The notes under the pieces are model-generated. The model saw only the letters and a list, made by a program, of their open reading frames with translations, ran no database searches and had not been told where the DNA came from. Positions 12,010 through 23,799 of a stretch of 64,000 nt of DNA are shown piece by piece. The stretch spans positions 310,001 to 374,000 of the forward strand of contig NZ_SZZW01000001.1 of NCBI RefSeq assembly GCF_009829915.1, written 5' to 3'. Position numbers and translations under genes: made by a program. Origin of the DNA: Pantoea sp. Nvir (GTDB taxonomy: Bacteria; Pseudomonadota; Gammaproteobacteria; Enterobacterales; Enterobacteriaceae). Each line of letters opens with the position of its first letter. Position 1 is the stretch's first letter.

Positions 12010-12080
12010 TCACCATATAAGACATCTGACATTAACGTTTTCCGCAGTACCCTGAACATATTTGCAAGCACCATCAATCT
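12010..12080 (-). pseudogene. pgpA: Possible remnant of pgpA (phosphatidylglycerophosphatase A)
   Basis: Directly after the thiL stop on the minus strand, where pgpA lies in E. coli, the translation gives a tryptophan followed by LANMF in one frame, then GTAENVNVRCLIW in another. These recall the PgpA segment WHLLAVGFGSGLSP..PGTMGSLAAIPFWYL with a frameshift between. The match is short and rests on remembered E. coli sequence plus position. No downstream PgpA motif could be recognised, so this is tentative. Confidence 0.35.
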
Positions 12081-12102
12081 TCATAGATTGTGCAAGAGTA
12101 TG

Positions 12103-13086
12103 CTATCCTTCTTTTACTTTAAAGTGATTAAATTCTTTATAATTAAAGGCAACGCGTTGCCCATGCTCAAATAGCACTAACCCCTCTTTTTCTGGCAGAA
12201 TTTGGCCGATACACTTAAACGGCACATCAAGATGACCCAGTGTAATATCTAACGCACCACAATTCATCTCAGGTACGGTAAAGCAAAGTTCGTAATCCTC
12301 ACCACCGCTAAGTGCCCAACGTAACACCTGTTCGAATTCAAAGTTATCCTGCAGAACAGACGAGAGCGGCAGATCATCCAAATTAAGTCGAGCGCCACAA
12401 GAGCTCGCTTTAAGGATATGGCTAAGATCTGAAGTTAGTCCATCAGAAAGGTCAATTGCTGCTGATGCAATCGAACGTAGAGCCTGTCCTTGCATAATAC
12501 GCGGTACAGGACGCAGATGGCGTTTAATCAAAACTTCATGCACTACCGGATCCTCGATACAGCAATGATGCTGCAACAGCGCCAGCCCTGCAGCACTTTC
12601 GCCTAGAGTCCCTGTAACATAGATCCAGTCACCAGGATTTGCACCAGAACGCTTCAGCGCGTGGCCCTGCGGTACTAGGCCGTGAATACCAAATGTTAAG
12701 CTCATGGGGCCACATGTAGTATCTCCTCCTACGAGCTGTATATTGTAATATTCCATTATCTCGAACATACTTTTGCTAAAAGCTGCGAGCCAAGCTTCGT
12801 CTATTTCTGGTAATGTCAGTGCCAGCGTCAGCCATGCCGGATCTGCACCCATCGCTGCTAGATCACTGATGTTAACCGCTAACGCTTTATAAGCTAGATC
12901 GGTAGGATGAATGTCGTGTAAAAAGTGGACACCTGCCACGAGAGTATCGGTGCTAGTTGCTAGCATTTTTTTTTCTGGAACGACAAGCAATGCACAATCA
13001 TCACCAATACCGGTTTCTACATCTAGACGGCTGGGTGTTCTGCGATTGAAATAGCGTGAGATAAGTTCAAATTCATTGCATGACAT
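12103..13086 (-). CDS. thiL: Thiamine-monophosphate kinase
   Basis: Phosphorylates thiamine monophosphate to the active cofactor thiamine diphosphate. The product has 327 residues (E. coli 325). PurM-like kinase motifs [32 protein letters not shown] and GGDTT are all present, as is the C-terminal LSGGEDYEL. It is the last gene of a minus-strand group ribD-ribH-nusB-thiL, 48 bases after nusB. ThDP made here would serve Dxs encoded just beyond. Confidence 0.97.
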   Translation of the reverse strand: MSCNEFELISRYFNRRTPSRLDVETGIGDDCALLVVPEKKMLATSTDTLVAGVHFLHDIHPTDLAYKALAVNISDLAAMGADPAWLTLALTLPEIDEAWLAAFSKSMFEIMEYYNIQLVGGDTTCGPMSLTFGIHGLVPQGHALKRSGANPGDWIYVTGTLGESAAGLALLQHHCCIEDPVVHEVLIKRHLRPVPRIMQGQALRSIASAAIDLSDGLTSDLSHILKASSCGARLNLDDLPLSSVLQDNFEFEQVLRWALSGGEDYELCFTVPEMNCGALDITLGHLDVPFKCIGQILPEKEGLVLFEHGQRVAFNYKEFNHFKVKEG

Positions 13087-13134
13087 AGTTATATTCCGCT
13101 TATAGAAGTAAAGATCGGCTTGTTAGGTTGAACT

Positions 13135-13557
13135 TTACTTGCGGTGGGGTCGAATTTGTGGTGCTGCTTTGTCCAGCACACCATTAATGAACTTATGGCT
13201 TGCTTCAGCACCAAAAACCTTAGCTAGCTCAATTCCCTCATTGATGGCTACTTTATAGGGCACATCATCACGTTTGATGAGCTCATATAGCGAAATACGC
13301 AAAATAGCTTTTTCTACCTGTCCCAACTCTTCCAACTGGCGTGACAACAGATAAGATTTTATTAGCCCATCGAGATACACGTTGTTGGTTGCCACACCGT
13401 AGAATAATTCACGAAAATAGGTAATATCGGTGTCTTTGACGTCCTGCTCTGCCAGAAATTGGTATTCCACATCGGTAATATCGTTTTTGGACAACTGCCA
13501 AGAGTATAGCGCTTGGACAGCACACGCGCGAGCGCGACGGCGAGCAGCAAGTTTCAC
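13135..13557 (-). CDS. nusB: Transcription antitermination factor NusB
   Basis: All-helical RNA-binding protein that forms a complex with NusE (ribosomal protein S10) on boxA to allow antitermination of rRNA operons. It has 140 residues (E. coli 139) and begins [20 protein letters not shown], the arginine-rich segment that contacts boxA. The C-terminal segment [19 protein letters not shown] is conserved. The gene starts 19 bases after ribH. Confidence 0.97.
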   Translation of the reverse strand: MKLAARRRARACAVQALYSWQLSKNDITDVEYQFLAEQDVKDTDITYFRELFYGVATNNVYLDGLIKSYLLSRQLEELGQVEKAILRISLYELIKRDDVPYKVAINEGIELAKVFGAEASHKFINGVLDKAAPQIRPHRK

Positions 13558-13576
13558 AAAATTCCCCTTATAAAAA

Positions 13577-14047
13577 TCAGAATTTTATAGCTTTTAATAC
13601 GTTAATCATTTCTAGAGCGGTAAGGGCCGCTTCAGTACCTTTATTACCTTTTTTTGTTCCAGCTCGCTCAATAGCTTGCTCAATATTTTCAGTTGTCAGT
13701 ATTCCAAAGGTCACAGGGACCTCGCTGGTTATCGCCAAGTTGGCAATACTAGAGCTAGCTTCTCCAGCAACATATTTAAAGTGATCAGTACCGCCACGGA
13801 TCACAGTGCCCAATACTACTATAGCGTCATACTTGCCACTATTCGTCAGTATACGGGCTGCTAGAGGCAGCTCGTAGGCACCAGGTACCCATATAATAGT
13901 AATATTTTCATCTTTTACCTGACCGATACGTTTTAAAGCATCGATTGCGCCGTCTAGAAGGCTGTTATTTATAAAATTGTTAAAACGCGCAATAACAATG
14001 CCAACATTGGCCTCAGGTGCAGCAACACTAGCTTGAATAATTTTCAT
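13577..14047 (-). CDS. ribH: 6,7-dimethyl-8-ribityllumazine synthase
   Basis: Penultimate enzyme of riboflavin synthesis (called ribE in E. coli), assembling into icosahedral shells. The product has 156 residues, the same as E. coli. Motifs seen are [27 protein letters not shown] and [13 protein letters not shown] (the catalytic histidine follows the GGT). It lies between nusB and ribD, 89 bases after ribD. No FMN riboswitch precedes this group. Confidence 0.97.
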   Translation of the reverse strand: MKIIQASVAAPEANVGIVIARFNNFINNSLLDGAIDALKRIGQVKDENITIIWVPGAYELPLAARILTNSGKYDAIVVLGTVIRGGTDHFKYVAGEASSSIANLAITSEVPVTFGILTTENIEQAIERAGTKKGNKGTEAALTALEMINVLKAIKF

Positions 14048-14136
14048 ATTGAATCCTTGCGGGTTTTTATAATAGCCCAGCAGGGGTGGGAGTCTATCAC
14101 ATTTTTTAGAAGAGTATGCTTACTTTTCCATGGTAA

Positions 14137-15240
14137 TTAGCATGGAGTTAAAGTCAGGCGTATATCAGGACCGATTTGACGTACATCATAGAATGAAAAG
14201 TATGGTGCATCAGACAGTTGCTGTAGACCAGGCAGCTGGCACAGACCGCGTGCAGCATCACCTAATAACATCGGTGCCATATATACGATCAGCTCATCTA
14301 CCACGCTGGCCTGCAGAAGTGCACCGGCCAGTGATGCACCTGCCTCAACCCATAAGCTGCTTACCTGACGTTTACCCAAAAGAAGTAGTAGCTCCACTAG
14401 GTCAAGTTTTTCGCCGTGCGATGGTATGGCTATTTGTGTCACAGTCTCCGGCCAAGCCTGGTCATCAAACGCAGTACGCATCAACCAAGTTTCGCCTGGT
14501 TGAGTAATAATTTTATGTTGTGGTGTCACCCTATTCCGGGTATCTATAATCACTCGCCAAGGCTGGCGTAATGCTGTTTCGTCCAGCAGCGACTTTGTTT
14601 CACTATCTAGTTCATTCCAACGCACGGTCAGCGAGGGATCGTCCAAAAGAACAGTAGAACTGCTACTGAGTATAGCAGAACTTTGAGCACGAAGACGCTG
14701 TACATCGCGACGCGAGTCTTCTGAGGTAATCCACTGGCTTTCACCGCTGGCCATGGCGGTGCGGCCATCTAGTGACGCGCCAAGCTTAAGCTGGACCCAG
14801 GGAAAACCAGTACGCATCAACCTTATAAAACTGCGGTTCAGCATTTCTGCTTCACACATCATCATGCCATGACTAACTTCAATACCTGCCTGCTGTAACC
14901 GATAGAACCCACGTCCAGCAACCTGCGGATTAGGATCTTTCATCGCCGCTACAACACGGCTAATACCGGCAGCAATAAGTGCGTCGCAGCATGGCGGTGT
15001 TCTGCCATGATGGCTACAGGGCTCTAGTGTCACGTAGGCGGTCGAGCCATGTGCTTTGTAGCCCGCCATGTGTAATGCACGCACTTCAGCGTGCGGTTCA
15101 CCTGCGCGCTGATGCCAGCCTTCACCAATCACATTGCCATCGTTCACGAGTACGCAACCTACATTAGGGTTAGGCATTGTGGTAAAACGACCGCGGCGCG
15201 CCAGCTCCATTGCTCTAGCCATATAGAATTCATCGGTCAT
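14137..15240 (-). CDS. ribD: Bifunctional riboflavin deaminase/reductase RibD
   Basis: Deaminates the GTP-derived pyrimidine and then reduces the ribose side chain, steps 2 and 3 of riboflavin synthesis. It has 367 residues, the same as E. coli. The N-terminal zinc deaminase shows HAEVRAL and EPCSHHGRTPPCC; the C-terminal reductase shows KLGASLDGRTAMASGESQWI and EAGASLAGALL. It is the first surviving gene of this minus-strand group. The gene that precedes it in E. coli, nrdR, is here a pseudogene only 3 bases upstream. Confidence 0.97.
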   Translation of the reverse strand: MTDEFYMARAMELARRGRFTTMPNPNVGCVLVNDGNVIGEGWHQRAGEPHAEVRALHMAGYKAHGSTAYVTLEPCSHHGRTPPCCDALIAAGISRVVAAMKDPNPQVAGRGFYRLQQAGIEVSHGMMMCEAEMLNRSFIRLMRTGFPWVQLKLGASLDGRTAMASGESQWITSEDSRRDVQRLRAQSSAILSSSSTVLLDDPSLTVRWNELDSETKSLLDETALRQPWRVIIDTRNRVTPQHKIITQPGETWLMRTAFDDQAWPETVTQIAIPSHGEKLDLVELLLLLGKRQVSSLWVEAGASLAGALLQASVVDELIVYMAPMLLGDAARGLCQLPGLQQLSDAPYFSFYDVRQIGPDIRLTLTPC

Positions 15241-15242
15241 GA

Positions 15243-15491
15243 TTAATCCTATAACTTAAAGATCTTTTCACCAAAATTTTGCATATCTTCAAAGCTTCAA
15301 TAGACCAAAACGAAGTTTATATAAGCACTCTTATCGAGTTTTTTGAATTTTTTCATCAATAGATTACAAGAATCTCGCTACGTATCTCCCTCTCTCCTCT
15401 CCGGTGGTTAGTCATTAGATGTTAATGTGTTAATAACTGCACCACTTTTGACCTCATCAGAGCTAACAGAAAGCTTTTCAATACCAGTGGG
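15243..15491 (-). pseudogene. nrdR: Pseudogene of transcriptional repressor NrdR
   Basis: Immediately upstream of ribD on the minus strand, as in E. coli, the C-terminal half of NrdR can be read through stops and a frameshift. One frame gives IEKLSVSSDEVKSGAV (E. coli LEKRPVSSDDVEMAI), then PPERRE near the conserved GEREVPS. Another frame gives LLMKKFKKLDKSAYINFVLV and, after a TAG, SFEDMQNFGEKIFKL (E. coli [39 protein letters not shown]). The zinc-ribbon N-terminus was not found. NrdR represses ribonucleotide reductase genes with ATP/dATP as signal; its loss implies unregulated nrd expression unless another copy exists. Confidence 0.85.
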
Positions 15492-15884
15492 ATTTTAGAG
15501 TAAAACTGGCAATAAAATGTATATCAAAAATAAGTTTTCCGTGTGATTAAAAGGCGTGAAGATTAAAGCAAATGGTGCCATATTATTGTTATAATGAGTA
15601 GTGATAATGTTGGTATTTTGAGAAACATCGGGAAAATTTGTATCTATAGGTAAGATGAGTGCTCAGTAATGAGCGGGCATGTTACTAACATGCCCTAGTT
15701 GAGGATGTAACTTTAAAATTACAATTCTACGTTCTAGCAAGCTAAGTTGTAGTCGAGCAATTTCTATCGAATTTAAGGGTAATTGATTATAACTTATAAT
15801 AAGTTCTCGACCTTCATTTAAATATTTTTATAAAAAAATAGAGTGATCTATAAGATAGATTGTCCATGTATTACTTAAAATATG
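15492..15884. other. Spacer between nrdR remnant and secF
   Basis: No gene is visible. The upstream part may once have held the N-terminal third of nrdR, but I cannot recognise it. The paired hairpins at 15661-15695 are listed separately; the rest is AT-rich. Confidence 0.6.
15661..15695. repeat. Two adjacent perfect hairpins
   Basis: GCTCA/TGAGC (loop GTAA, 15661-15674) is followed at once by GGGCATGTTA/TAACATGCCC with a single-base centre (15675-15695). They lie about 190 bases beyond the secF stop. Neither strand has a following T-run, so they may be an eroded terminator of the sec operon or a protein-binding palindrome. Confidence 0.6.
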
Positions 15885-16853
15885 TTAAAACATAATAGAA
15901 GTTTGATCAGCTCCCTCTTTTTCTACTTTCTGAACTAGCATATGTTCACGCTTCATACCTAGTTTTATAGCTAGAGCGGAAGATACATAAATCGAAGAGA
16001 CAGTCCCAATAAAAACTCCGATTAGCATCGTGAGTGAAAATCCTTTTAACATCGTACCTCCGAATATGTATAAAATTAAGATCATTACTATTGTAGTCAG
16101 AGAAGTAACCAAAGTGCGGCTTAGAATTTGAGTCAGCGATACATTAGTGATATCACGGGGAGAACCGATGTTTATTTTGCGAAAATTTTCACGAATACGG
16201 TCGAAAACCACGATTTTATCGTTAAGAGAATAACCAATCACCGACAGCAGAGATGCAACTATAGTCAAATCGATCTCAATGTGTGCTAATGATAAAACGC
16301 CACAAGTGATGATCACATCATGTGCTAATGCTAGCACAGTGCCAAGTGCTAGACGCCACTCAAACCGAAAACCTATATATAGCAAAATTGCAATAAGTGA
16401 TGCTAGCAGCGCCATCGCCCCAGCCTGCGCTAAATCGCTGCCCACACCTGGACCAACGAATTCAATACGTTTTATTGTTGCATTTTGTCGGGCGGTCTGG
16501 TTTATAATAGTAACGATGTTGTTACTTAGCTCTTGACTCATCAGATTGTCCGTGGGAGCCATGCGCACAATCAAATCATGACTGCTGCCGAAGTTCTGCA
16601 CAATAGGATCGAAATAACCTGCTTTTTCTAACTCGGTACGTAGCGTACCGATCTCGATAGGCTTCTTTAGGTGAATCTCAATCACTGTGCCACCTATAAA
16701 ATCTTGACCCCAGTTGAAACGGCGCACAGAAATTATAACGATAGAAGCCAAGATCAAAAAACTGGAGATAATAAATGCCATCTTCTCCCAGTACATAAAG
16801 TTGATAACTTTACGTCCATAGTTAAGGTTTTTAATTTTATATTCTTGTGCCAT
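15885..16853 (-). CDS. secF: Protein translocase subunit SecF
   Basis: RND-like membrane partner of SecD that uses the proton-motive force to pull exported proteins through SecYEG. An upstream ATG at 16898 overlaps secD, but [15 protein letters not shown] at 16853 matches the E. coli start and has GAGGA just before it. This gives 322 residues (E. coli 323). Six membrane segments flank a periplasmic P4 domain. The conserved [25 protein letters not shown] and the helix with [12 protein letters not shown] are present. The gene starts 10 bases after secD. Confidence 0.96.
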   Translation of the reverse strand: MAQEYKIKNLNYGRKVINFMYWEKMAFIISSFLILASIVIISVRRFNWGQDFIGGTVIEIHLKKPIEIGTLRTELEKAGYFDPIVQNFGSSHDLIVRMAPTDNLMSQELSNNIVTIINQTARQNATIKRIEFVGPGVGSDLAQAGAMALLASLIAILLYIGFRFEWRLALGTVLALAHDVIITCGVLSLAHIEIDLTIVASLLSVIGYSLNDKIVVFDRIRENFRKINIGSPRDITNVSLTQILSRTLVTSLTTIVMILILYIFGGTMLKGFSLTMLIGVFIGTVSSIYVSSALAIKLGMKREHMLVQKVEKEGADQTSIMF

Positions 16854-16863
16854 AATGCACTCC

Positions 16864-18537
16864 TCAGATAGATAACTTCTGAATGCATTTACTGCCATAT
16901 AATAAGTTCACGATAGCACGAGTCCCAACGATTGCAGTACACATAGAAGTGGCAATACCAATTAAAGTAGTAATCGCAAAGCCTTTAATGGAACCCGTAC
17001 CAACTGTGTACAGGATAATGACCTTAATTAGGGTGGTAACGTTTGCATCTACAATACTACAGAAAGCGCCTTTGTAACCTTCGTGAATTGCCTTCTGTAC
17101 GGAACGCCCGTTTCTTATCTCTTCCTTAATACGTTCGTTAATTAATACATTCGCATCCACCGCTACTGCTAACGTTAATAGTATACCTGCGATACCTGGC
17201 ATGGTAAGTGTGGCACCGGGTATCAGTGACATAATGCCGATAATCAATATTAAATTACACAGCAGTGCGCTAGTCGCAATCAGACCAAACTTTTTATAGC
17301 GTACCACCATAAACAAAATCGAGGCGATCAACCCCCATAAACAAGCTTCAAGACCTTGCTTAATATTTTGTGTGCCCATAGTTGGGCCGATGATGCGCTC
17401 TTCCACAATCCGAATCGGAGCAATTAGTGCGCCCGCGCGTAGTAACATCGAAAGCTGACGAGCTTCATTCAGATTATTGATCCCGGTAATACGGAAGCTA
17501 TTGCTAAAGCGAGACTGGATATTGGCAATATTAATCACTTTTTCATGTTTTACTAGTACCGTACGACCATTAGTATCTTTCTTACCAATATCTCTATATT
17601 CTACGAACAAAGTCGCTATCAATTTGCCGATATTGTGCTCGGTAAAATTAGACATAATTTTACCGCCCTTGCTATCTAGCATGATATTTACCTGGGGCTG
17701 ATTATAATCATCAATGCTGTAAGTGGAATCTGTAATATGGTCACCGCTTAGGATTACATGTTTATAAAGTACGACCTGCTGCCCTTCTTGCGTCTTTTTC
17801 ACTTCTGAATCGTTTGGTACGTTGCCATTGGAGACAGATGTAGGATCAATACCAGTGTTTACTAAAAGGAACTCCAGTGTTGCGGTTGCACCGAGAATCT
17901 CTTTGGCTCTTGCAGTATCTTGAATACCTGGTAGTTCTACTACGATGCGATCATAGCCCTGACGTTGTACCAAAGGTTCTGCGACTCCGAGTTGGTTAAC
18001 GCGGTTACGAAGGATATTGATGTTCTGCTCAATAGCATATTCACGCACTTCACTAAGATGCAAGTCATGGTGCAGAGGGCTATCGCTATTCTGCTTCTGT
18101 AATTTATCTAGCATAGTGTCTATATCTACTTCCATCAGAAAATGCACTCCGCCGCGTAGATCAAGACCGAGTTTCATTGGCTCAGCTGATAGCATTCTGA
18201 GCCAGTGTGGTGTAGTGGGAGCGAGGTTGAGTGCAACAACATACTCTTTGCCCAATTTATTCATTATCGCTTCACGAGCGCGCAGCTGCACATCTATATT
18301 AGCAAAGCGTGCCAGAATGGTTCCATTCTCCAGAATGAGGGATTTGCTCTGGATATTCTCTTGTTTTAATATATTATGAATCTGATCTAACGTTTGATCA
18401 CTGGCGCTACCACCGCGTGCGCCGGTGATCTGAACAGCCAGGTCCTCACTATACAGGTTAGGAAGTGCGTAAAGTAAGCCGAAGAAAATCACAATGACTA
18501 ACATCACATACTTCCACAAAGGATAATGATTTAACAA
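16864..18537 (-). CDS. secD: Protein translocase subunit SecD (internally shortened)
   Basis: Large subunit of the SecDF translocation motor. It has 557 residues against 615 in E. coli, and the whole difference is one clean in-frame gap. After [11 protein letters not shown] (about residue 153) the protein passes through PLHHDLH straight to LSEVREYA, skipping about 58 residues of the periplasmic P1 domain near codons at 18058-18082. N-terminal helix (10-26), [25 protein letters not shown], the P1 head and five C-terminal helices with [18 protein letters not shown] are intact. A working but trimmed SecD is the likely reading; P1 damage could also impair it. Confidence 0.93.
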   Translation of the reverse strand: MLNHYPLWKYVMLVIVIFFGLLYALPNLYSEDLAVQITGARGGSASDQTLDQIHNILKQENIQSKSLILENGTILARFANIDVQLRAREAIMNKLGKEYVVALNLAPTTPHWLRMLSAEPMKLGLDLRGGVHFLMEVDIDTMLDKLQKQNSDSPLHHDLHLSEVREYAIEQNINILRNRVNQLGVAEPLVQRQGYDRIVVELPGIQDTARAKEILGATATLEFLLVNTGIDPTSVSNGNVPNDSEVKKTQEGQQVVLYKHVILSGDHITDSTYSIDDYNQPQVNIMLDSKGGKIMSNFTEHNIGKLIATLFVEYRDIGKKDTNGRTVLVKHEKVINIANIQSRFSNSFRITGINNLNEARQLSMLLRAGALIAPIRIVEERIIGPTMGTQNIKQGLEACLWGLIASILFMVVRYKKFGLIATSALLCNLILIIGIMSLIPGATLTMPGIAGILLTLAVAVDANVLINERIKEEIRNGRSVQKAIHEGYKGAFCSIVDANVTTLIKVIILYTVGTGSIKGFAITTLIGIATSMCTAIVGTRAIVNLLYGSKCIQKLSI

Positions 18538-18563
18538 ACTAGCTTCCTTAAGAGATTAAAAAA

Positions 18564-18896
18564 TCACAGCGCTTTCATCGTACCTTTCGGCAAGACTGCA
18601 GCCACGAAATCACGTTTAATAACTACTTCAGTAGTTTCGTTTAGCTCTAAAGCTAGATAGTCGGTTTCAGCTACTTTCGTTACACGACCTACTAAACCAC
18701 CGTTCGTAAGTACTTCGTCACCTTTTGAGATGGAATCCATCATTTTTTTGTGCTCTTTTGCACGTTTCTGTTGCGGACGCAATATTATGAAATAAAAAAT
18801 CAGCCCAAATACGACCAGCATGATTATTAAAGAATACGGACTTCCCTGAGACGGCGTGCCTGAGACTGCAGCGGCGTCAGAAATGAAAAATCTCAT
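18564..18896 (-). CDS. yajC: Sec translocon accessory subunit YajC
   Basis: Small inner-membrane protein co-purifying with SecDF-YidC. It has 110 residues, the same as E. coli. One membrane segment (about 20-38) ends in ILRPQQKRAKEHKKMM, followed by a cytoplasmic domain with GDEVLTNGGLVGRVTKV. It lies 26 bases before secD and 37 bases after tgt in the same minus-strand operon. Confidence 0.97.
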   Translation of the reverse strand: MRFFISDAAAVSGTPSQGSPYSLIIMLVVFGLIFYFIILRPQQKRAKEHKKMMDSISKGDEVLTNGGLVGRVTKVAETDYLALELNETTEVVIKRDFVAAVLPKGTMKAL

Positions 18897-18933
18897 TTAA
18901 TTTCCCTCAGTAATAATGATTTTATTAAATACT

Positions 18934-20085
<1,152 letters not shown>

Positions 20086-20127
20086 TTAAAATAAGTAATC
20101 TACAGCATAGCTATAAACCGGACGTCG

Positions 20128-21198
20128 TCAGTCTCTCACTTTTTCTTGCGGAGCATGCGGATTTTTAGTAATAAACATAGCGTCCCCATAGCTGAAGAAG
20201 CGATACGACTCGATAATGGCAGCCCGATAGGCTGCCATTGTGTGCTGATAGCCGGCGAATGCCGATACCAACATAATTAAAGTAGATTGCGGTAGATGGA
20301 AATTAGTAATTAAAGCATCTATAATTTGATACTCATAGCCAGGATAAATAAAGAGCTGCGTATTATCGAAGAATGGTGCAATTAAAGCCTCTTTACTCGC
20401 ATGTGCGGCACTCTCTAGAGAACGTACAGAAGTAGTGCCCACTGCGACAACTCTGTTACGGCGTGCTTTACACGCTAGTACAGCATCGACTACCCTCTGT
20501 GACACTTCAGTATATTCAGAGTGCATCACATGCTCTTTAATACTGTTGACACGTACTGCCTGGAAAGTACCTGCACCTACATGGAGAGTAAGGAACACCA
20601 TTTCAATGCCTTTTTCTTCCAGTGCTGCCAACAGAGTATCGTCAAAATGGAGACCAGCGGTTGGCGCTGCCACAGCACCTGGATTCGTGCTATAGACAGT
20701 CTGGTAAAGCTCACGGTCGACCTCTTCATCGGGACGACAAATATAAGGTGGTAGAGGAATATGGCCGATATTATTAAGGATATCTAGCACGGAGCGATCG
20801 TCTTCAAAAACTATCTCAAATAGTAGGTTATGACGAGCTACCATGATAGCATTTACACTTTCATCGTCGCCTAGGAGCAGTGGTGTACCAGGCTTCAGCG
20901 ATTTGGAAGCTCGGACATGAGCCATCACACGCTTCCCATCCAGCATACGTTCTACCAGAATTTCAATTTTACCTCCACTAGCCTTACGGCCGTAGACACG
21001 CGCCGGGATTACTCGTGTATCATTAAATACCAGTAAATCACCAGCATCTAATTTATCCAGTAAATCAGTAAAAACTCCGTGCTTCAGCTGCCCGTTTAAT
21101 CCGTCCAGGGAAAGTAAGCAACAACTGCTGCGTTGCGACTTCGGATAATGGGCGATTAAAGATTCTGGTAATTTAAAAGCAAAATCAGCAACACGCAT
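20128..21198 (-). CDS. queA: S-adenosylmethionine:tRNA ribosyltransferase-isomerase
   Basis: Transfers and isomerises the ribosyl group of SAM onto preQ1-34 tRNA to form epoxyqueuosine. A TTG two codons upstream is possible, but the ATG at 21198 begins [19 protein letters not shown], matching E. coli, and gives 356 residues as in E. coli. Motifs [31 protein letters not shown] and [11 protein letters not shown] are intact. It is the first gene of the minus-strand queA-tgt-yajC-secD-secF group. Confidence 0.97.
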   Translation of the reverse strand: MRVADFAFKLPESLIAHYPKSQRSSCCLLSLDGLNGQLKHGVFTDLLDKLDAGDLLVFNDTRVIPARVYGRKASGGKIEILVERMLDGKRVMAHVRASKSLKPGTPLLLGDDESVNAIMVARHNLLFEIVFEDDRSVLDILNNIGHIPLPPYICRPDEEVDRELYQTVYSTNPGAVAAPTAGLHFDDTLLAALEEKGIEMVFLTLHVGAGTFQAVRVNSIKEHVMHSEYTEVSQRVVDAVLACKARRNRVVAVGTTSVRSLESAAHASKEALIAPFFDNTQLFIYPGYEYQIIDALITNFHLPQSTLIMLVSAFAGYQHTMAAYRAAIIESYRFFSYGDAMFITKNPHAPQEKVRD

Positions 21199-21204
21199 AG
21201 CCAA

Positions 21205-22092
21205 TTTTTTTACTCATGTAAAAAAGGAGAGGGGTAATAGTTTAGCGAAAAAGTAGCCTATGTTGAATAAATACCTACGTATCCTCCATACTCCTGGCTA
21301 TTATAAAGGTCTTTGTTACATAACATGCTAATCTAATTTTTTTAGAACAACATAAGCATAACACTAGTGATCGACTACCTTGGAAAGATTCAGGTACTAC
21401 ATCTAGTGCAACATCCTAAAGCATAAACAGTATCTCCGATATTACGTCCGTCATTCCACATTAGACTCTGAATATGGTTCAAACTGTCTATCTTCTTAAG
21501 ATGTCAGTGTATCACTTTAGCACTTTTCTGAATATTAACCATTAAGTAGCATAAATATTCGCTTTATCAGTAATCACACTGCTTATCGACACTGTTTAGG
21601 ACTTTTTTTTAAGAACAAATTTTTAATATGTGCTACAATAAGTAAAAAATTATTCCTTGAGCACGAATAGAATATGACTACACAAATGTGTACGAAAACT
21701 ATTTTTAATAGAGAAACTCGTAAAGTAAAAGGGCAATCCTGCTCCGCTCCATATAGAGCGGAATGTTTATATTCCAAAAATCAATCGATCAGAGAAGCCT
21801 ATATTATCCTCGGGTATAAGATTAACAGGACTTAAAACATTTGTACCTGATCTTTAGGGTTTATCCTGCGGTGATATATATCTCTTTAATGTGACTATAG
21901 GAGAATAAAACATTGTTTTAAACAACGTTGTATTTTACTACAACCATACCTTGTGTAAAAAAACTGCCGTTGCTGATAGAAAATCATGAAGAAAAAGGAC
22001 TAGCTGTTACGATTGATGATAATCACTTTCCTTAAAATTATTTATTGAATAATAGAGTGAATTAGACGATCTACGTAGAGATTACAAAGAGA
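21205..22092. other. Spacer between queA and brnQ
   Basis: In E. coli acpH and several other genes separate queA and brnQ; here nothing codes. Short plus-strand snippets near 21270 (KYLRILH) and 21365 (SDRLP) faintly recall AcpH, but this is too weak to call. A 7-bp hairpin TCCGCTC/GAGCGGA with loop CATATA (about 21750-21771) precedes a T/A-rich stretch and may be an eroded terminator. Confidence 0.5.
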
Positions 22093-23415
22093 TTACAAAT
22101 GAGTTGTAACCTGCTTGCGTCCTTTAATGCGATCGACAACCGCAGCTATTAGCATCATTATCATTGCAGGTGGTAACCAGGCAAGTCCCCGATTTGCCAA
22201 AGGTAAATGCTGACTAAATACTGGCAATATATCCTTAAAACTAGTAGTTTTGACTCCGTCAATCACCCCAAAAATCAAGCTAACTATCATCGTAGGCGCA
22301 ATCAGACGGCTACTCTTATTCCACCATCTTAAAGTAAAACTCAACATAATCAGTACAATGCATGGAGGGTAGATTGCTGTTAGCACCGGAATTGAAATTT
22401 GAATTAGATGGTTCAGACCGAGGTTTGACACCACCATAGAGAAAATACTTAGAATAAAGACTAGTGATTTATACGATAAGGGCACATGTTGTGCAAAAAA
22501 TTCTGCACAGGCACAAGTTAGACCCACTGCCGTTACTACACAAGCGAAGAAGATTAGTGCCGCAAGGAAGAAGCTCCCCATACTTCCAAAGGTCCACTGG
22601 ACGTAAGCGTGTAAAATAGCTGCACCGTTTGCGCTCTGTGCCACCAGCGCGCTACTGCCGTTACCTAGCTTAAATAGACTGAGATAAACTAGCGTCAAAC
22701 CGACTCCAGCAATTAAACCCGCCAGTATAGTGTAACGCGTTAACAGTTTAATGCTTTCCACGCCGCGTAACCGTGCTGCATTAACGATAACTATGCCAAA
22801 GACCAACGCACCGAGGGTATCCATAGTAAGATAACCGTTAACAAAACCGTTAGAGAAGGCTGCGCGCTGATAATCAGCCGTTGCAATCGGAATAGTCCCC
22901 GCTGGACAAAACAGTGCCGCGATTCCCAGAACTGCTAGAGCAGCAACTTTTAGAGGTCCAAGAAAGTGACCAACAGTATCCAATAAATTGCCAGGATAAA
23001 GGGATATGCTCACTACCACTGCAAAATATACAAGACTGTAAAAAAACAATGGCAGTGTGCCGTCGCCAATCAAAGGGACGATACCCACTTCAAAAGACAT
23101 AGTAGCAGTACGCGGCGTGGCAAATAGAGGCCCGACTACTATATAACAGACAGTCGCTAGAAATAAACTAGAGGATTTACCAATGAGCGAGCCGAGAAGT
23201 GCGTCAATTCCCCCACCAACGCGCGCTAGTGCAATAATGGTTATGACCGGTAGACCAACGGCACTGAGTAAGAATCCAACAGCAGCCGTCCAGATGTATT
23301 CACCTGACTGAATCCCGACCATTGGTGGGAAAATAATATTCCCAGCGCCAACGAATAGGGCAAAAGTCATAAAGCCCAGCGCGAGGATATCCTTAGAAGT
23401 TAAATGATGCTTCAT
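22093..23415 (-). CDS. brnQ: Branched-chain amino acid transporter BrnQ
   Basis: LIV-II type cation-coupled symporter importing leucine, isoleucine and valine through the inner membrane. It has 440 residues (E. coli 439) and about twelve membrane helices. The start [20 protein letters not shown], the [11 protein letters not shown] motif and [14 protein letters not shown] all match. It stands alone with long spacers on both sides, so it must carry its own promoter. Import of branched-chain amino acids would suit a symbiont fed by its host. Confidence 0.95.
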   Translation of the reverse strand: MKHHLTSKDILALGFMTFALFVGAGNIIFPPMVGIQSGEYIWTAAVGFLLSAVGLPVITIIALARVGGGIDALLGSLIGKSSSLFLATVCYIVVGPLFATPRTATMSFEVGIVPLIGDGTLPLFFYSLVYFAVVVSISLYPGNLLDTVGHFLGPLKVAALAVLGIAALFCPAGTIPIATADYQRAAFSNGFVNGYLTMDTLGALVFGIVIVNAARLRGVESIKLLTRYTILAGLIAGVGLTLVYLSLFKLGNGSSALVAQSANGAAILHAYVQWTFGSMGSFFLAALIFFACVVTAVGLTCACAEFFAQHVPLSYKSLVFILSIFSMVVSNLGLNHLIQISIPVLTAIYPPCIVLIMLSFTLRWWNKSSRLIAPTMIVSLIFGVIDGVKTTSFKDILPVFSQHLPLANRGLAWLPPAMIMMLIAAVVDRIKGRKQVTTHL

Positions 23416-23799
23416 ACCACTGTGTTGCCTGTTACAAATGTTGCAGTGAAAGTTAGGTTTTCGATGTAAAAACCATTATTTAACAAAATTTTACTACAAA
23501 TATCGGAGAAGTATACTTTTAGATTAGATATACTTCTGGTGATGAAATCCGTTTCTTCATAAATAATCATGATGTGAAACTGTCGTAATTAGACAGTTTC
23601 TAACGAAAAAAGGCAATACAGAATCAGAAAAGAGTGATCTTTTTTTGTAAGCAAATAAAAATTAGCTAAAAATCTTTAACACAAATCATAAAATGCTATT
23701 TTTATATATCTACATGCATGATTTTACGATATTAGCCGCGATACCTGACTAGCAAGGATCTCAGGAAAGGAAAATCGTGAAACTTATATAGCTGTAGCT
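23416..23799. other. Spacer between brnQ and aroL remnant
   Basis: AT-rich, no open frame of note. It holds the hairpin at 23576-23600 and presumably the brnQ promoter. Confidence 0.6.
23576..23600. repeat. Perfect 9-bp inverted repeat
   Basis: GAAACTGTC and GACAGTTTC flank the loop GTAATTA. It sits downstream of the aroL remnant and 160 bases upstream of brnQ, so it could be the left-over terminator of aroL or an operator for brnQ. No T-run follows on the minus strand. Confidence 0.55.

Noticed and set aside
14048-15300. FMN riboswitch upstream of ribH or ribD
   Set aside because: The short spacer after ribD and the nrdR remnant before it leave no room, and conserved RFN-element sequence is not seen.
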